The notes: generated by a model not told the origin, from the letters alone. DNA of 23,936 bases from JAAFKA01 sp044348925 (GCA_044348925.1 JBIKRY010000028.1:1-23936); one strand, 5' to 3'. Counted from the first letter of the stretch, positions 7,861 to 15,468 are shown. Numbers and translations are program-made.

Positions 7861-8883
7861 TTACTGTTCTGCAAATTTCCTATCTCTAATAAAACTTTCA
7901 TCTGTCAAGGTATGTAGAAAAGTTATAATTTTTTGTTTTTCCTCTGATGTAAGTTCTATTCCTAATTTGTTATTTTTTTGCAATTCTTTATCCAAAGTTG
8001 GCATATTTTTTACTTCATTTTGGTAATGATTTAGCACTTCGTTTAAGGTATAAAATCTGCCATCGTGCATATAAGGTGCTGTAATTACCACATTTCGCAA
8101 ACTTGGCACTTTAAATTTGTATTCATCTTCAGGATTTAGGGTTATCAAAGCCCTGCCCAAATCTTTGTTAAATTGATTATTCAAACCGTTGTTTCTAAAA
8201 CTAAAATCTGTAAATAATTCGCCACGATGACAAGTTGCACATTTTTGTTTAAAAATTTCTAAGCCTTGCAATTCTTCGCTTGTTAAGATTTCGCCTTCTT
8301 TGCGAATGTATTTGTCATATCGAGAATTTGCAGAAATTGCCATTAACATAAATTGAGATAATGCTTTGAGAAAACTATTTGTAGAAATTTCGGAACTTCC
8401 AAAAGCCTTGTTAAAAAGTGGAGGATATTTTGGATTTTTTCGCAATTTTGCTAAGACATTGCCCAATTTTTCGTCCATTTCCAACGGATTTTCAATCGGT
8501 GCAATAGAAAATAGGTCTAAATCATGCACGCCACCGTCCCAAAACAAATCTGGATGCCAAGCCAAATTTTGAATAGGTGGTGCATTGCGACTGCCTAATT
8601 TGTCATCGATGCCATGACTTAAATCATGCCCATGATGTGTAAATGCGGAGGCTTGTTGGTGGCAAGAACCGCAACTAATACTGCCATCTCTCGACAAATC
8701 TCCTTCATAAAACAAAGCCCTACCTAACTCAAAACCTGCGGTGGTTATTGGATTTTTTGACAAATCATAATGCGGTGCAGGGAAATTTGCAGGTTTTACA
8801 AATTTCATTTCTGGCGTTGTTTCTGTATTAGATGAACAAGCTATTGCATTGAAAACCAACAAGATACATAATATTTTTTTCAT
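7861..8883 (-). CDS. Di-heme cytochrome c peroxidase (CcpA/MauG/MbnH class), lipoprotein
   Basis: 340 residues. N-terminal lipoprotein-like signal (IACSSN, C16). Two CxxCH haem motifs are present: CGSCH (71-75) and CATCH (215-219). The family's active-site landmarks follow: LFWDGG (113-118), ENPLEM with a conserved Glu (E131), and APYMHDG, where M272 is in the position of the electron-transfer haem's Met ligand. Such enzymes reduce peroxide in the periplasm or, in MauG and MbnH, oxidise tryptophan in a partner protein. An MbnP-like partner is encoded at 20103-20933, so an MbnH-like role is attractive but not proven. It starts 16 nt after the Rieske gene stop. Signal Cys and context place it on the periplasmic face of a membrane. 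Confidence 0.9.
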   Translation of the reverse strand: MKKILCILLVFNAIACSSNTETTPEMKFVKPANFPAPHYDLSKNPITTAGFELGRALFYEGDLSRDGSISCGSCHQQASAFTHHGHDLSHGIDDKLGSRNAPPIQNLAWHPDLFWDGGVHDLDLFSIAPIENPLEMDEKLGNVLAKLRKNPKYPPLFNKAFGSSEISTNSFLKALSQFMLMAISANSRYDKYIRKEGEILTSEELQGLEIFKQKCATCHRGELFTDFSFRNNGLNNQFNKDLGRALITLNPEDEYKFKVPSLRNVVITAPYMHDGRFYTLNEVLNHYQNEVKNMPTLDKELQKNNKLGIELTSEEKQKIITFLHTLTDESFIRDRKFAEQ

Positions 8884-8899
8884 TACTTAATTTAATTAG

Positions 8900-9313
8900 T
8901 CAAATACTTGTGAAAACTCTTAATAAATTGCCATTAAGTGAGGTCTTATACACAGGAAGTCCTTTTTCTCCGTGTTTATTTAGCCCTTTACCTTCTATGT
9001 CAAATGCTGCTAAGTGTGCAGAACAAACCCACTGATTACCCACAAGTCTAATTTGCTTTTCTCCTTGATGACTACAAATCACACTTGCAGCTACATATTC
9101 ATTATTGGAGGTTTTTGCCACGATTACATCTTGCTTAATCACATAACCACCTATTTGTAATAAGGCTTTATTGCTATTTTCTGATAAATCTATCACAAAA
9201 TCAATTACTACATTTGGGTTTATTACTTGATTAGTACAAGCATTTGCACAAGTGGCAACTATTCCACAACCAGATAAAAGTAAAATTTGTTCTATAAAAT
9301 CTCTACGTTCCAT
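8900..9313 (-). CDS. Rieske [2Fe-2S] protein, exported
   Basis: 137 residues. The cluster-binding motifs are CSH (C80, H82) and CSAH (C97, H100), 14 residues between them, the spacing expected of a Rieske fold; VYKTSLNGNLLRV closes the domain. The N-terminus MERRDFIEQ followed by a hydrophobic stretch resembles a Tat signal (RRxF), suiting a cofactor protein folded before export. Further Cys residues (C16, C22, C26) lie in or after the signal and one may be lipidated. It is a stand-alone Rieske protein without a cytochrome b partner, so it is not part of a bc1 complex. Spaced 12 nt from the DUF6787 gene and 16 nt from the peroxidase gene, it may pass electrons to the peroxidase or the oxidase-like proteins; that is inference. 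Confidence 0.88.
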   Translation of the reverse strand: MERRDFIEQILLLSGCGIVATCANACTNQVINPNVVIDFVIDLSENSNKALLQIGGYVIKQDVIVAKTSNNEYVAASVICSHQGEKQIRLVGNQWVCSAHLAAFDIEGKGLNKHGEKGLPVYKTSLNGNLLRVFTSI

Positions 9314-9325
9314 AATTGTTATTTT

Positions 9326-9649
9326 TTACGTCTTAGAAATAATACGTAACTTTTGCAATAGTTTCTTTTCTTTTTCCCAAAAAAAACGAAATTGTCCTAA
9401 CAAACTGCCATAAACTAAAATCAAAATTTGATAGGCTGGAAAGACAAATACTAAATAAGTAACAGTTTTTAACCAAAACGGCGTGTCGTCTGTAAATCCT
9501 AAAAGGTTAAATAATGTTTTTCGCAGGATAACAACGGTGCTACCTGTGAGAGCAAAAGTAAGCAAAATAAGTAAAACTTGCCAAATATTTTCGACTTGCC
9601 ACTTTTGCATAAGTTTTTGTAAAAAAGTTGTTTTGAGGGTATTTTCCAT
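9326..9649 (-). CDS. DUF6787 family small membrane protein
   Basis: 107 residues with two predicted membrane helices (about 25-43, VLLILLTFALTGSTVVIL, and 62-83, VTYLVFVFPAYQILILVYG). The pattern KW.VEN.WQ ... FALTGS ... FPAYQI ... GQFRFFWEKEKKLL matches the Bacteroidota DUF6787 family as I remember it; its function is unknown. I chose the ATG at 9649. A longer frame from a TTG at 9679 would begin inside a perfect hairpin and adds ten unlikely residues. The gene lies between the second oxidase-like subunit and the Rieske gene and is probably co-transcribed, so it may help assemble or anchor the electron-transfer proteins. Confidence 0.8.
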   Translation of the reverse strand: MENTLKTTFLQKLMQKWQVENIWQVLLILLTFALTGSTVVILRKTLFNLLGFTDDTPFWLKTVTYLVFVFPAYQILILVYGSLLGQFRFFWEKEKKLLQKLRIISKT

Positions 9650-9678
9650 TTTTTTAAGTTTTAAAATATTGAGTAACA

Positions 9679-9710
9679 AGCACTAACAGTTTGTAAAAAC
9701 TGTTAGTGCT
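9679..9710. repeat. Perfect 14-bp hairpin between oxidase-like subunit 2 and DUF6787 genes
   Basis: Arms AGCACTAACAGTTT (9679-9692) and AAACTGTTAGTGCT (9697-9710) with a four-base loop. On the minus strand it is followed by CTTGTTACTC, without a clear T tract, so it may be an RNA-stability or attenuation element and not a full terminator. Confidence 0.7.
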
Positions 9711-9722
9711 ATTTTGAAAGTT

Positions 9723-11036
9723 TTATTTTGTTTCTAAAACATATTTTGCAAGCATTTCCAACTCTTTGTCGTTGAGTTGCCCCTCAAAACCCGGCATTTG
9801 CGGATAACCTTCCCGTTTTTTACCTGGTGCTTTTATCCATTTTACAAGTCCTGCTTGATTATCTTTGTAAATGTCAATCATTTCTAAGATAGGCGGACCT
9901 ACCAATTTTTTGTCTTTTGCGTGGCAAACAGAGCATTTAGTATCAAAAAGACTTTTGCCTGAAACCTCCAATACTTGTTCTTTTGGTGGATTTTTCTTTG
10001 CTTCGGCAATTTGTGCCAAATATTTTTCTGTATTTTTTGCCATAGCTTCTCTATGCGGTGCTAAGGCATTTGCTCTGTATAAATGTCTGCCTGTTCCCAT
10101 AAAAAGTACAACTACGCCCAACAAAGTCGCAATTCTCTTGAAATAACGACCAATTTCTTCGGGTTTGCTCGTAATTTCTTTCCACAAATAGAAAGTAGGA
10201 ACAAAAGCAATGGTAGCACCTGTAAGAATGGTAATTATCATATCCATACCTAAACCTTGCGAAGGCAAGGTAAAAATTACAACGGGACCAAATAAAAATT
10301 GTGCAACAGAACACGCAAAGGCAATGCTATAAAACCGTTTTTGGAAATCATATAAAGTATATTGCTTAAAATGTTCGGCAAAATTAAACTCTTTGCGACT
10401 TATCCAATAAAACAAAAACAGCGAAGTTACGGTTAAAGAAGCATTGATAAAATGGAAATATCGAGGAAATACATTGGGTAATGTAAGAGCATCGTGAAAT
10501 CCTTCTACAACTGACCATTTGTCGGGTAACAACATTAAGTTTATATTGGTTAGAAACACCAAAGGAATAAACAAGAAAATAGCCATTGGCAAGGTAAGCA
10601 AAGCTGCGTGCAAAGGTCTATTATTTTCTAAGGATTCGTAAGTATATTTATGCAAATATAAAATTAAAAAAGCAATAATTACCAAAGGAATAACCATAAT
10701 CCAGACCAAACCTGTTAGGGCATTGGCAGAATAGAAAAACTTTGTGTAAAGTGTGTTGATAATCAACAAAGGTGCAACGCCCATTACCACCGCCAAACTT
10801 TTATTAACGGTGATGGTGGACGAAATAATTTTTGCAAGTTTATGATAATCGTCATTTTTGATGCCCAAAGCCTCAAAAAATAGACACAATAACGTACCAC
10901 CAAACATCAAATTGATGAATAAAATATGTATCAAAAAGGATACAATCAATAAAACTACCAACAACCATTCTGGTATAGGCAAAGGCAAGGGAATATCTTT
11001 TCCGATATTGACCTGCAAAAATATATAGTTAAGCAT
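9723..11036 (-). CDS. CydA-like membrane protein with C-terminal cytochrome c domain (oxidase-like subunit 2)
   Basis: 437 residues. Residues 20-320 form about eight or nine membrane helices; 330-437 form a class I cytochrome c domain with CSVCH (368-372) and a distal Met in YPQMPGF (M414). By eye the membrane part aligns with CydA: H37 in LIHILFINLMFG sits where CydA has H19, and H195 in RYFHFINASL where CydA has H186 (haem b558 ligand), with M264/M266 in the region of M393. GRHLYRANAL near 317-326 parallels CydA's GRQPW motif. The Glu pair of the CydA oxygen site is absent. I chose the ATG at 11036; a TTG at 11090 lies inside a hairpin. It is one of a pair with 11395-12867 and probably forms a heterodimer with it. 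Confidence 0.8.
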   Translation of the reverse strand: MLNYIFLQVNIGKDIPLPLPIPEWLLVVLLIVSFLIHILFINLMFGGTLLCLFFEALGIKNDDYHKLAKIISSTITVNKSLAVVMGVAPLLIINTLYTKFFYSANALTGLVWIMVIPLVIIAFLILYLHKYTYESLENNRPLHAALLTLPMAIFLFIPLVFLTNINLMLLPDKWSVVEGFHDALTLPNVFPRYFHFINASLTVTSLFLFYWISRKEFNFAEHFKQYTLYDFQKRFYSIAFACSVAQFLFGPVVIFTLPSQGLGMDMIITILTGATIAFVPTFYLWKEITSKPEEIGRYFKRIATLLGVVVLFMGTGRHLYRANALAPHREAMAKNTEKYLAQIAEAKKNPPKEQVLEVSGKSLFDTKCSVCHAKDKKLVGPPILEMIDIYKDNQAGLVKWIKAPGKKREGYPQMPGFEGQLNDKELEMLAKYVLETK

Positions 11037-11074
11037 TAAGAAAATCTTGTTAAAAATTAAAAATAAATTAGCAA

Positions 11075-11103
11075 CCTTACAAAATGACAAGCATTTTGTA
11101 AGG
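11075..11103. repeat. Perfect 12-bp hairpin upstream of oxidase-like subunit 2
   Basis: Arms CCTTACAAAATG (11075-11086) and CATTTTGTAAGG (11092-11103), five-base loop. It lies between the 52-residue ORF stop and the subunit 2 start, about 39 nt upstream of the ATG. No strong T tract follows; it could set relative expression of the two parts of the operon. Confidence 0.7.
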
Positions 11104-11109
11104 TAAATT

Positions 11110-11268
11110 TTACAATACCGCCCAAAATGAGCCTAATAAAAACAGCAAACACAAAATAACAATGATTGTCATTTTGATAAGTTCTACAAGGCTTTTAGCT
11201 TCTTGTTGCACTTCTTTTTCGGTTATATTAGGTACAGGTTTTGCCTTTGTTTTTCGTATTTTTTTCAT
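11110..11268 (-). CDS. Tiny single-helix membrane protein (52 residues)
   Basis: A complete ATG-to-TAA frame: a charged N-terminal half (MKKIRKTKAKP..., then EKEVQQEAKSLVELIK) and a C-terminal hydrophobic helix (about 33-52, MTIIVILCLLFLLGSFWAVL). It lies 14 nt after the 39-residue ORF and about 74 nt before oxidase-like subunit 2, all on one strand. Position and form suggest a small accessory subunit of the oxidase-like complex. I recognise no family. Being so short, it is easily missed by gene callers; the gene-like start, Lys-rich N-terminus and clean helix make chance less likely. Confidence 0.65.
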   Translation of the reverse strand: MKKIRKTKAKPVPNITEKEVQQEAKSLVELIKMTIIVILCLLFLLGSFWAVL

Positions 11269-11282
11269 ATTTTGTCCTAAAT

Positions 11283-11402
11283 TTAGCGTTTTACAGAAAA
11301 AATAATGACAACAAATAACAAAACTATACCTAACAAAAAACCACTACCAATAACCGTAGCAATAGCTAACAAAATACGATTATCTTGTTGTAGATTATTC
11401 AT
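11283..11402 (-). CDS. Tiny single-helix membrane protein (39 residues), overlaps the end of oxidase-like subunit 1
   Basis: ATG at 11402, TAA at 11283-11285. MNNLQQDNR is followed by a single hydrophobic helix (about 10-37, LLAIATVIGSGFLLGIVLLFVVIIFSV) and a KR end. Its ATG lies inside the last codons of the preceding gene, an 8-nt overlap that implies translational coupling. Size and single helix recall the CydX/CydS-type small subunits that stabilise bd oxidases, but I see no sequence identity to them. Its location right after the CydA-like gene supports a subunit role. Confidence 0.65.
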   Translation of the reverse strand: MNNLQQDNRILLAIATVIGSGFLLGIVLLFVVIIFSVKR

Positions 11403-12867
11403 TTTTGCTTTGTTTTGCAGCTAATTGCTTTTGCTCTTGCTCTTTTTGTTTCACGAAACTAAGCATACGTTGATTTTCGGCTTTGCTAATAGCCATTTTG
11501 CCAAATGTATGTGTTTCGGGGTCTGGGAAATATTGCAAAACCTTGATATAATCTACTAAGGCTGCTAATTCCTTTTCGTTACCAGGGAACGGAGGCATAA
11601 AATAACGTGCATTGTGCATATTACCTATATAACCTTTCATTGCGTCTGTACTCCAAGGTTCGTCTGCACTTCCGTACATAGTCCTGAATTTATCAGTAAT
11701 AGCATTCACACCATTGGCGGTATGACAACGACTACAGGCAAGCATAAACACATTTTTGCCTGCTTCTACTACATTATCGTCTGTAATTTCTTTGGTGCTT
11801 ACAAAACTTGCGTGTTTTAATATTCCTTCGGCTTTCAAAAGTGGATAATCTTCTACCCTGTGGGTATTTGAATACATATAACCACCAATTACATACGGTT
11901 TGCGGACAAATTCTCGTACTCTTTCAAACATTCCTAAGGTTGCCATTAACAAGACAACAGGCAAAACATACAGCGAAGACGCATAATTATATTTTGGTTT
12001 GAAATAATGAATAGCTGCAAAAATAATAGCATACAATACGCCACCTACTAATAATTTTGAAAGTATATCATACCAACCTTGAAACTGTTGAGAACCTACA
12101 GCAACAGACATATTATTGACCATTAAATCAGGAATAACAGACCAATACCAAAGTCCCGCTGCTATACAAAACGGTGAACAAATCAAAATCCATTTTGACA
12201 AGAAACGCATAGCTTTAAGGCGAATATCTGAACCTTTTTCGGTATAAAATGAGGTCAATAACATAGAAATTGCAGCCCCAAGTATTGTTGCCAAGAAAGT
12301 TCTAAACATCAGTTGTGGCATATAAATAGGATTTACAAAGCCATTGAACAAACTTTTTTCACTGTTCCAATTTCCTGGGTCCATCATAAAACCCAAAATA
12401 GAAACAATAATAGCCATTGTAACCCACGAGAAAAATGCTAAACCATAGCCAATTAGAAAATGATAGTATTTTTTGCGACCTGTTGTCCAAGTCTGCCAAG
12501 TGAGGTAATAAGCCATAATGAGTACAACTTCGGTTACAAACACTATCCACTCAACAAACCAAGCCGAAAAGAAAACTCTAATCAAAGAGCCAATCGAATT
12601 GGGATTGACTAAGGAAGCTGCAAACCAAATGCCTACGCCTGTCATAGCACCAACCGTAGTTGTAATAATAAAAGCTGTTTTGAGTATTTTGTAAGCAAGT
12701 TTGTCCCATTCTGGATTTTGTTGTTTCACACCCAAAAACTCCATGCTAACTATAATAGGAGCAAGCCCTACGGCAAGCCCGTGATTGATAAGTACGTGGG
12801 TAATGGCAATGATAACAAACAGAAATCTATCGCCAACCCAATCTAAATGAAATATTGGAAAGTCCAT
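11395..12867 (-). CDS. Cytochrome bd oxidase subunit I-like protein with C-terminal cytochrome c domain (oxidase-like subunit 1)
   Basis: 490 residues. The N-terminal 320 align with CydA: H24 in AITHVLINHG (CydA H19), a GVGIWF motif, two Glu in FVEWIVFVTEV (E106, E113; CydA E99/E107 region), and EFVRKPYVIGG (319-329), matching CydA's GRQPW signature. The b558 His position is R189 (MFRTFLATILG), so that haem site seems lost. The long quinol-binding loop is missing: only about 25 residues link the helices there. A cytochrome c domain follows, with CSRCH (378-382) and distal Met in MPPFPG (M424), then a Lys/Gln-rich tail. This suggests a bd-superfamily enzyme fed by cytochrome c. It heads the run 11395 to 9723, with two tiny membrane ORFs in between. 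Confidence 0.85.
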   Translation of the reverse strand: MDFPIFHLDWVGDRFLFVIIAITHVLINHGLAVGLAPIIVSMEFLGVKQQNPEWDKLAYKILKTAFIITTTVGAMTGVGIWFAASLVNPNSIGSLIRVFFSAWFVEWIVFVTEVVLIMAYYLTWQTWTTGRKKYYHFLIGYGLAFFSWVTMAIIVSILGFMMDPGNWNSEKSLFNGFVNPIYMPQLMFRTFLATILGAAISMLLTSFYTEKGSDIRLKAMRFLSKWILICSPFCIAAGLWYWSVIPDLMVNNMSVAVGSQQFQGWYDILSKLLVGGVLYAIIFAAIHYFKPKYNYASSLYVLPVVLLMATLGMFERVREFVRKPYVIGGYMYSNTHRVEDYPLLKAEGILKHASFVSTKEITDDNVVEAGKNVFMLACSRCHTANGVNAITDKFRTMYGSADEPWSTDAMKGYIGNMHNARYFMPPFPGNEKELAALVDYIKVLQYFPDPETHTFGKMAISKAENQRMLSFVKQKEQEQKQLAAKQSKNE

Positions 12868-13044
12868 AATTGAAAATTCGTTTAAATTTTTTTGAAATAA
12901 TAAATCATTTGGCTTTTGATTTTGTGTAAAAGCCTTAGACTATATTTTTTAGGGCAAGACAAAAAAGCACAACATTTTAGGTAGTTGCATTGTGGTTTTT
13001 TTAGTGTTTTGCTAAAAAATAAATCAAATTATCGACAACGAATT
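12868..13044. other. 177-nt leader region of the oxidase-like operon
   Basis: No reading frame. A weak hairpin (GGCTTTT at 12911-12917, AAAAGCC at 12928-12934) and a poly-T-rich stretch near 13001-13009 are visible. No clear TTG/TAnnTTTG promoter was found, though the oxidase genes must either be transcribed from here or by read-through. Confidence 0.4.
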
Positions 13045-13491
13045 TTAGGCTTGTGGCGGGTGGAAAATATCAGCAAGTGTAGTTTTGGTATAAAACATTT
13101 GATAGAATATTTGTAATTTTTGTATTTCATCATTACTATAATTACAAAAATTAAAATATAGACTACTATTTTCTATGAATAGATTTAAAGGGGGAAATGT
13201 TGGGTTTTCTGTTTTATTATTCTTATTTTTTTCTTGTTGTGTTTTACTAAAATGTACTAATTTTTGCAATTCATCGTTAATTTGTGTAGTAACAGTGTCT
13301 TTTACAGCCACTAACTCACTACCAAGTTGTTTATAGGAAGTAATCACTAAAATTTTTTCTCGATTATCTGCAATAAAATTAAGCAAAACAAATTCTAAGG
13401 CAAACGACAAACCTAAGACCAAAATAACAAATGCTTTTGCTATTTTAAGGACTTTAAGTTGCTTTTTGTGATATAGTTTTTGTTTTTGCAT
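13045..13491 (-). CDS. Membrane-anchored protein ending in DIFHPPQA
   Basis: 148 residues. A basic N-terminus (KLYHKKQLKVLKIAK) precedes a hydrophobic segment (about 20-40), probably a signal anchor, then a charged helical middle and an aromatic C-terminal part (YQMFYTK). The last eight residues, DIFHPPQA, are nearly identical to DIFHPPSA at the end of the protein from 21067-21447. Bacteroidota carry many short secreted proteins ending FHPPxx next to TonB receptor or metal genes; their role is unknown. This one lacks the CxGxC motif of its counterpart. It lies between the helical secreted protein gene and the oxidase-like operon, with a terminator hairpin upstream. Confidence 0.7.
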   Translation of the reverse strand: MQKQKLYHKKQLKVLKIAKAFVILVLGLSFALEFVLLNFIADNREKILVITSYKQLGSELVAVKDTVTTQINDELQKLVHFSKTQQEKNKNNKTENPTFPPLNLFIENSSLYFNFCNYSNDEIQKLQIFYQMFYTKTTLADIFHPPQA

Positions 13492-13523
13492 TATTATATG
13501 AACTTATTTTGAATTGAAAAATC

Positions 13524-13579
13524 TTATAGAGATAACACCTTTTGACGGTGCGACGTTTCGCAAGATGTTATCTCTATAA
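13524..13579 (-). terminator. Hairpin terminator after the secreted helical protein gene
   Basis: Perfect 14-bp arms TTATAGAGATAACA (13524-13537) and TGTTATCTCTATAA (13566-13579) enclose a 28-nt partly self-pairing middle. On the minus strand the hairpin is followed by GATTTTTC, a short T run, in the gap between two minus-strand genes. Confidence 0.65.
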
Positions 13580-13593
13580 AAGTCTATTAAATC

Positions 13594-14016
13594 TTAATGA
13601 TTACATTTTTCCATTACCTCGTGAAATCTATCGTGCAAAGCAAAAATTGCTTTTTTGATTTCTTCATCAGATTTTTTGCTTGTTACCATTTGGTGCAAAG
13701 CTAAGGACTCTTGTTCCAATTTTTTGAGTATTGCCCCAACATCTTTCTTTTGATATTTTTCGGGAACAGTGGAGTTTGCCAATACTTTTGCTTTATCTGC
13801 TAATTCTTGCGACCTTGTTAAAACAGGTTTCAGGTTGCCCTCTTCGGCAGGGTGAAAAGTTTGGGACATAACTGTATGATAAGCATCTAACTCTGCCCAA
13901 ACTGTTTTTTTAGGCTCGTGATTTTCGTGCTTGTCTTTGTCTTTTTTTGTTTCTGTTTGTGCAAATGTGATTTGACTACACAAAGCCAAACTTGCAATTA
14001 AAAGGTACTTTTTCAT
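13594..14016 (-). CDS. Small secreted helical protein, His-rich, function unknown
   Basis: 140 residues with a cleavable signal (about 1-19, ITFAQ). The mature part opens with a Lys/His/Glu-rich linker (DKDKHENHEPKK) and is then helical: AYHTVMSQTFHPAEEGNLKP, ELADKAKVLANSTVPEKYQKK, ILKKLEQESLALHQMV, and the ending FALHDRFHEVMEKCNH. FHPAEEGN and the C-terminal HxxxxH / CNH residues are candidate metal or haem ligands, but no CxxCH is present. The layout recalls periplasmic four-helix metal-binding proteins such as CpxP or cytochrome b562, without a clear match. Its 59-nt upstream gap and hairpin downstream suggest it can be expressed alone. Confidence 0.75.
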   Translation of the reverse strand: MKKYLLIASLALCSQITFAQTETKKDKDKHENHEPKKTVWAELDAYHTVMSQTFHPAEEGNLKPVLTRSQELADKAKVLANSTVPEKYQKKDVGAILKKLEQESLALHQMVTSKKSDEEIKKAIFALHDRFHEVMEKCNH

Positions 14017-14075
14017 GGTATTGGGGTTTAAATTATTTTTATTTTTGAAATCTATTTACTTTTTTATCAAAACTA

Positions 14076-14657
14076 TTATTTATCCAAAATAAGCACAGGT
14101 TTTTTATCCTCGCCAATAGCTACAAATGTAAAACTACCTTTTATGGCTTGTTCTCTGGTTTCATTATACATTTCTTCCTTAAAAATTTCGACTTCGATTT
14201 CCATACTTGTATTCCCAACTTTTACTACTTTTCCCACCAATTCGATAATGGTATCGGCGGGAATAGACTTATTAAAATCTATTTTGCTTGACGACACTGT
14301 TACCATTTTTTTTCGGCTAAATCTTGTTGCTGTTATAAAAGCTACCTCGTCCATCAGTTGCATAGCTGTTCCTCCAAATAAAGTGTCATAATGATTAGTC
14401 GTATTTGGAAATACAACTTTAAATACTCTTGTTTCCGCATTGGCAATTCTTTGTGCTAAATCCTTCATTATCTTAAAATTTTGTTTTTCTTCTACTAAAC
14501 ATTTATGACACAAACAATCATCATAATTATTTGCCATATATAAGGTTTCTTCTCTGTTGAGTGGTACATCAAAACAATGGCAAATAGTAATACTTCCTAA
14601 TTTACATTCGAAAATATCACCACATTTTGCACAGCTTTTGTCTTCGTGTTGAGGCAT
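14076..14657 (-). CDS. Fusion: Cys-rich CWC domain and hotdog acyl-CoA thioesterase
   Basis: 193 residues, one frame. Residues 1-55 hold eight Cys (C9, C12, C18, C26, C28, C48, C50, C53) in the pattern of small cysteine-rich CWC proteins, likely binding zinc or iron. From about residue 64 the protein is a YciA/ACOT-type hotdog thioesterase: NTTNHYDTLFGGTAMQLMDE (85-104), with N88 and the Glu/Asp at the helix, then the four-strand core (KIDFNKSIPADT, ELVGKVVKVGN, EIEVEIFKEE, GSFTFVAIG). Such enzymes cleave acyl-CoA thioesters in the cytosol. An internal ATG at M64 (14468) would give a normal thioesterase. The head of this run; two TAAATTTG boxes lie 20-40 nt upstream. Confidence 0.85.
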   Translation of the reverse strand: MPQHEDKSCAKCGDIFECKLGSITICHCFDVPLNREETLYMANNYDDCLCHKCLVEEKQNFKIMKDLAQRIANAETRVFKVVFPNTTNHYDTLFGGTAMQLMDEVAFITATRFSRKKMVTVSSSKIDFNKSIPADTIIELVGKVVKVGNTSMEIEVEIFKEEMYNETREQAIKGSFTFVAIGEDKKPVLILDK

Positions 14658-14678
14658 AAATTGTAATTTTGATTGTTA

Positions 14679-14712
14679 CAAATTTACAAATTTATTTAAT
14701 CTTAACACTCAA
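14679..14712 (-). promoter_or_regulatory. Candidate promoter with two adjacent TAAATTTG boxes
   Basis: On the minus strand TAAATTTG occurs twice back to back (14687-14694 and 14679-14686), and a TTG lies at 14710-14712, 15 and 23 nt upstream of them. The start codon is at 14657. The match to TTG / TAnnTTTG is partial because of spacing. Confidence 0.4.
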
Positions 14713-14833
14713 TAGTAATAAATCTCCAAGAGAAATTACAAATCAAAAAGGATAAAAAATTGCATAAATATTTTTCATAACCTTGATAAATTCTGTGTTT
14801 TTTTTGTATTTTTATGTGATAAATATTTCTCTT

Positions 14834-15460
14834 ATGGAACTCCTTACGATTGTCGAAGAAATTAGAAATTCTACTAATATGCCTCAAATAATTGAGGAAT
14901 TGTTACAAGTACAAGTAACAGAAAACCAAAAACGCAAAGAATTTTACGAACTTGTACACGAAAATATGAAAGCCGAATTTATCAATGGCGAAATCATTTT
15001 TCAATCTCCTGTTAAGCGTGGACATTGGAAAGTGTCGACTCGTCTATCCTCTCGTATGTCTCTCTATGCAGACACTCATCATTTAGGCGAAGTTGGTATC
15101 GAAAAAGTAATGATACGTTGCAATCGCAATGACTATGAACCTGATATTTGCTTCTTTAATAACGAAAAATCTCAACTTTTTACCAATGACCAACTTTTAT
15201 TTCCTGCCCCTGATTTGGCGGTAGAAATTATTTCTGCAAGTACCGAAAAAATTGACCGTACTATCAAATTTACAGATTATGCTCTTCAAGGAATTTCTGA
15301 ATATTGGATTATTGACCCAGAAAAACAGACTTTTGAACAATATATTTTGCCCCCAAACAAAAATACTTATACTTTACAAAGCAAATTAACCCAAAAAGGT
15401 ATTATTCATGCAGTCGTTATACAAGGTTTTCAAATAGACATTGCAGAGCTTTTTGTATAA
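14834..15460 (+). CDS. Uma2 family (DUF820) restriction endonuclease-like protein
   Basis: 208 residues from the ATG at 14834; an ATG at 14783 would add a 17-residue Tyr/Phe-rich stretch that looks non-coding. The Uma2 core is clear: a YEPDICFF strand (D104), then APDLAVEIISAST with D127 and E131, then K145, and YALQGISEYWIIDP, typical of the PD-(D/E)XK DUF820 fold. These proteins are abundant in cyanobacteria and some Bacteroidota. Function is unproven; some are thought to be nucleases. It is the only plus-strand gene between two long minus-strand runs, so it is transcribed alone. It converges with the PepSY gene at 15586; an inverted repeat with arms at 15469-15479 and 15571-15581 flanks the gap. 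Confidence 0.85.
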   Translation: MELLTIVEEIRNSTNMPQIIEELLQVQVTENQKRKEFYELVHENMKAEFINGEIIFQSPVKRGHWKVSTRLSSRMSLYADTHHLGEVGIEKVMIRCNRNDYEPDICFFNNEKSQLFTNDQLLFPAPDLAVEIISASTEKIDRTIKFTDYALQGISEYWIIDPEKQTFEQYILPPNKNTYTLQSKLTQKGIIHAVVIQGFQIDIAELFV

Positions 15461-15468
15461 AAAGTAAT

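Noticed and set aside
9647..9679. Longer frame for the DUF6787 gene from a TTG at 9679
   Set aside because: The TTG overlaps the edge of a perfect hairpin and the added residues look non-coding; an ATG in an A-rich context follows at 9649.
11034..11090. Longer frame for the second oxidase-like gene from a TTG at 11090
   Set aside because: The TTG lies inside the 11075-11103 hairpin; the ATG at 11036 begins a normal N-terminus.
9723..12867. Ordinary CydAB quinol oxidase
   Set aside because: Neither protein resembles CydB, the quinol loop is missing and both carry a cytochrome c domain.
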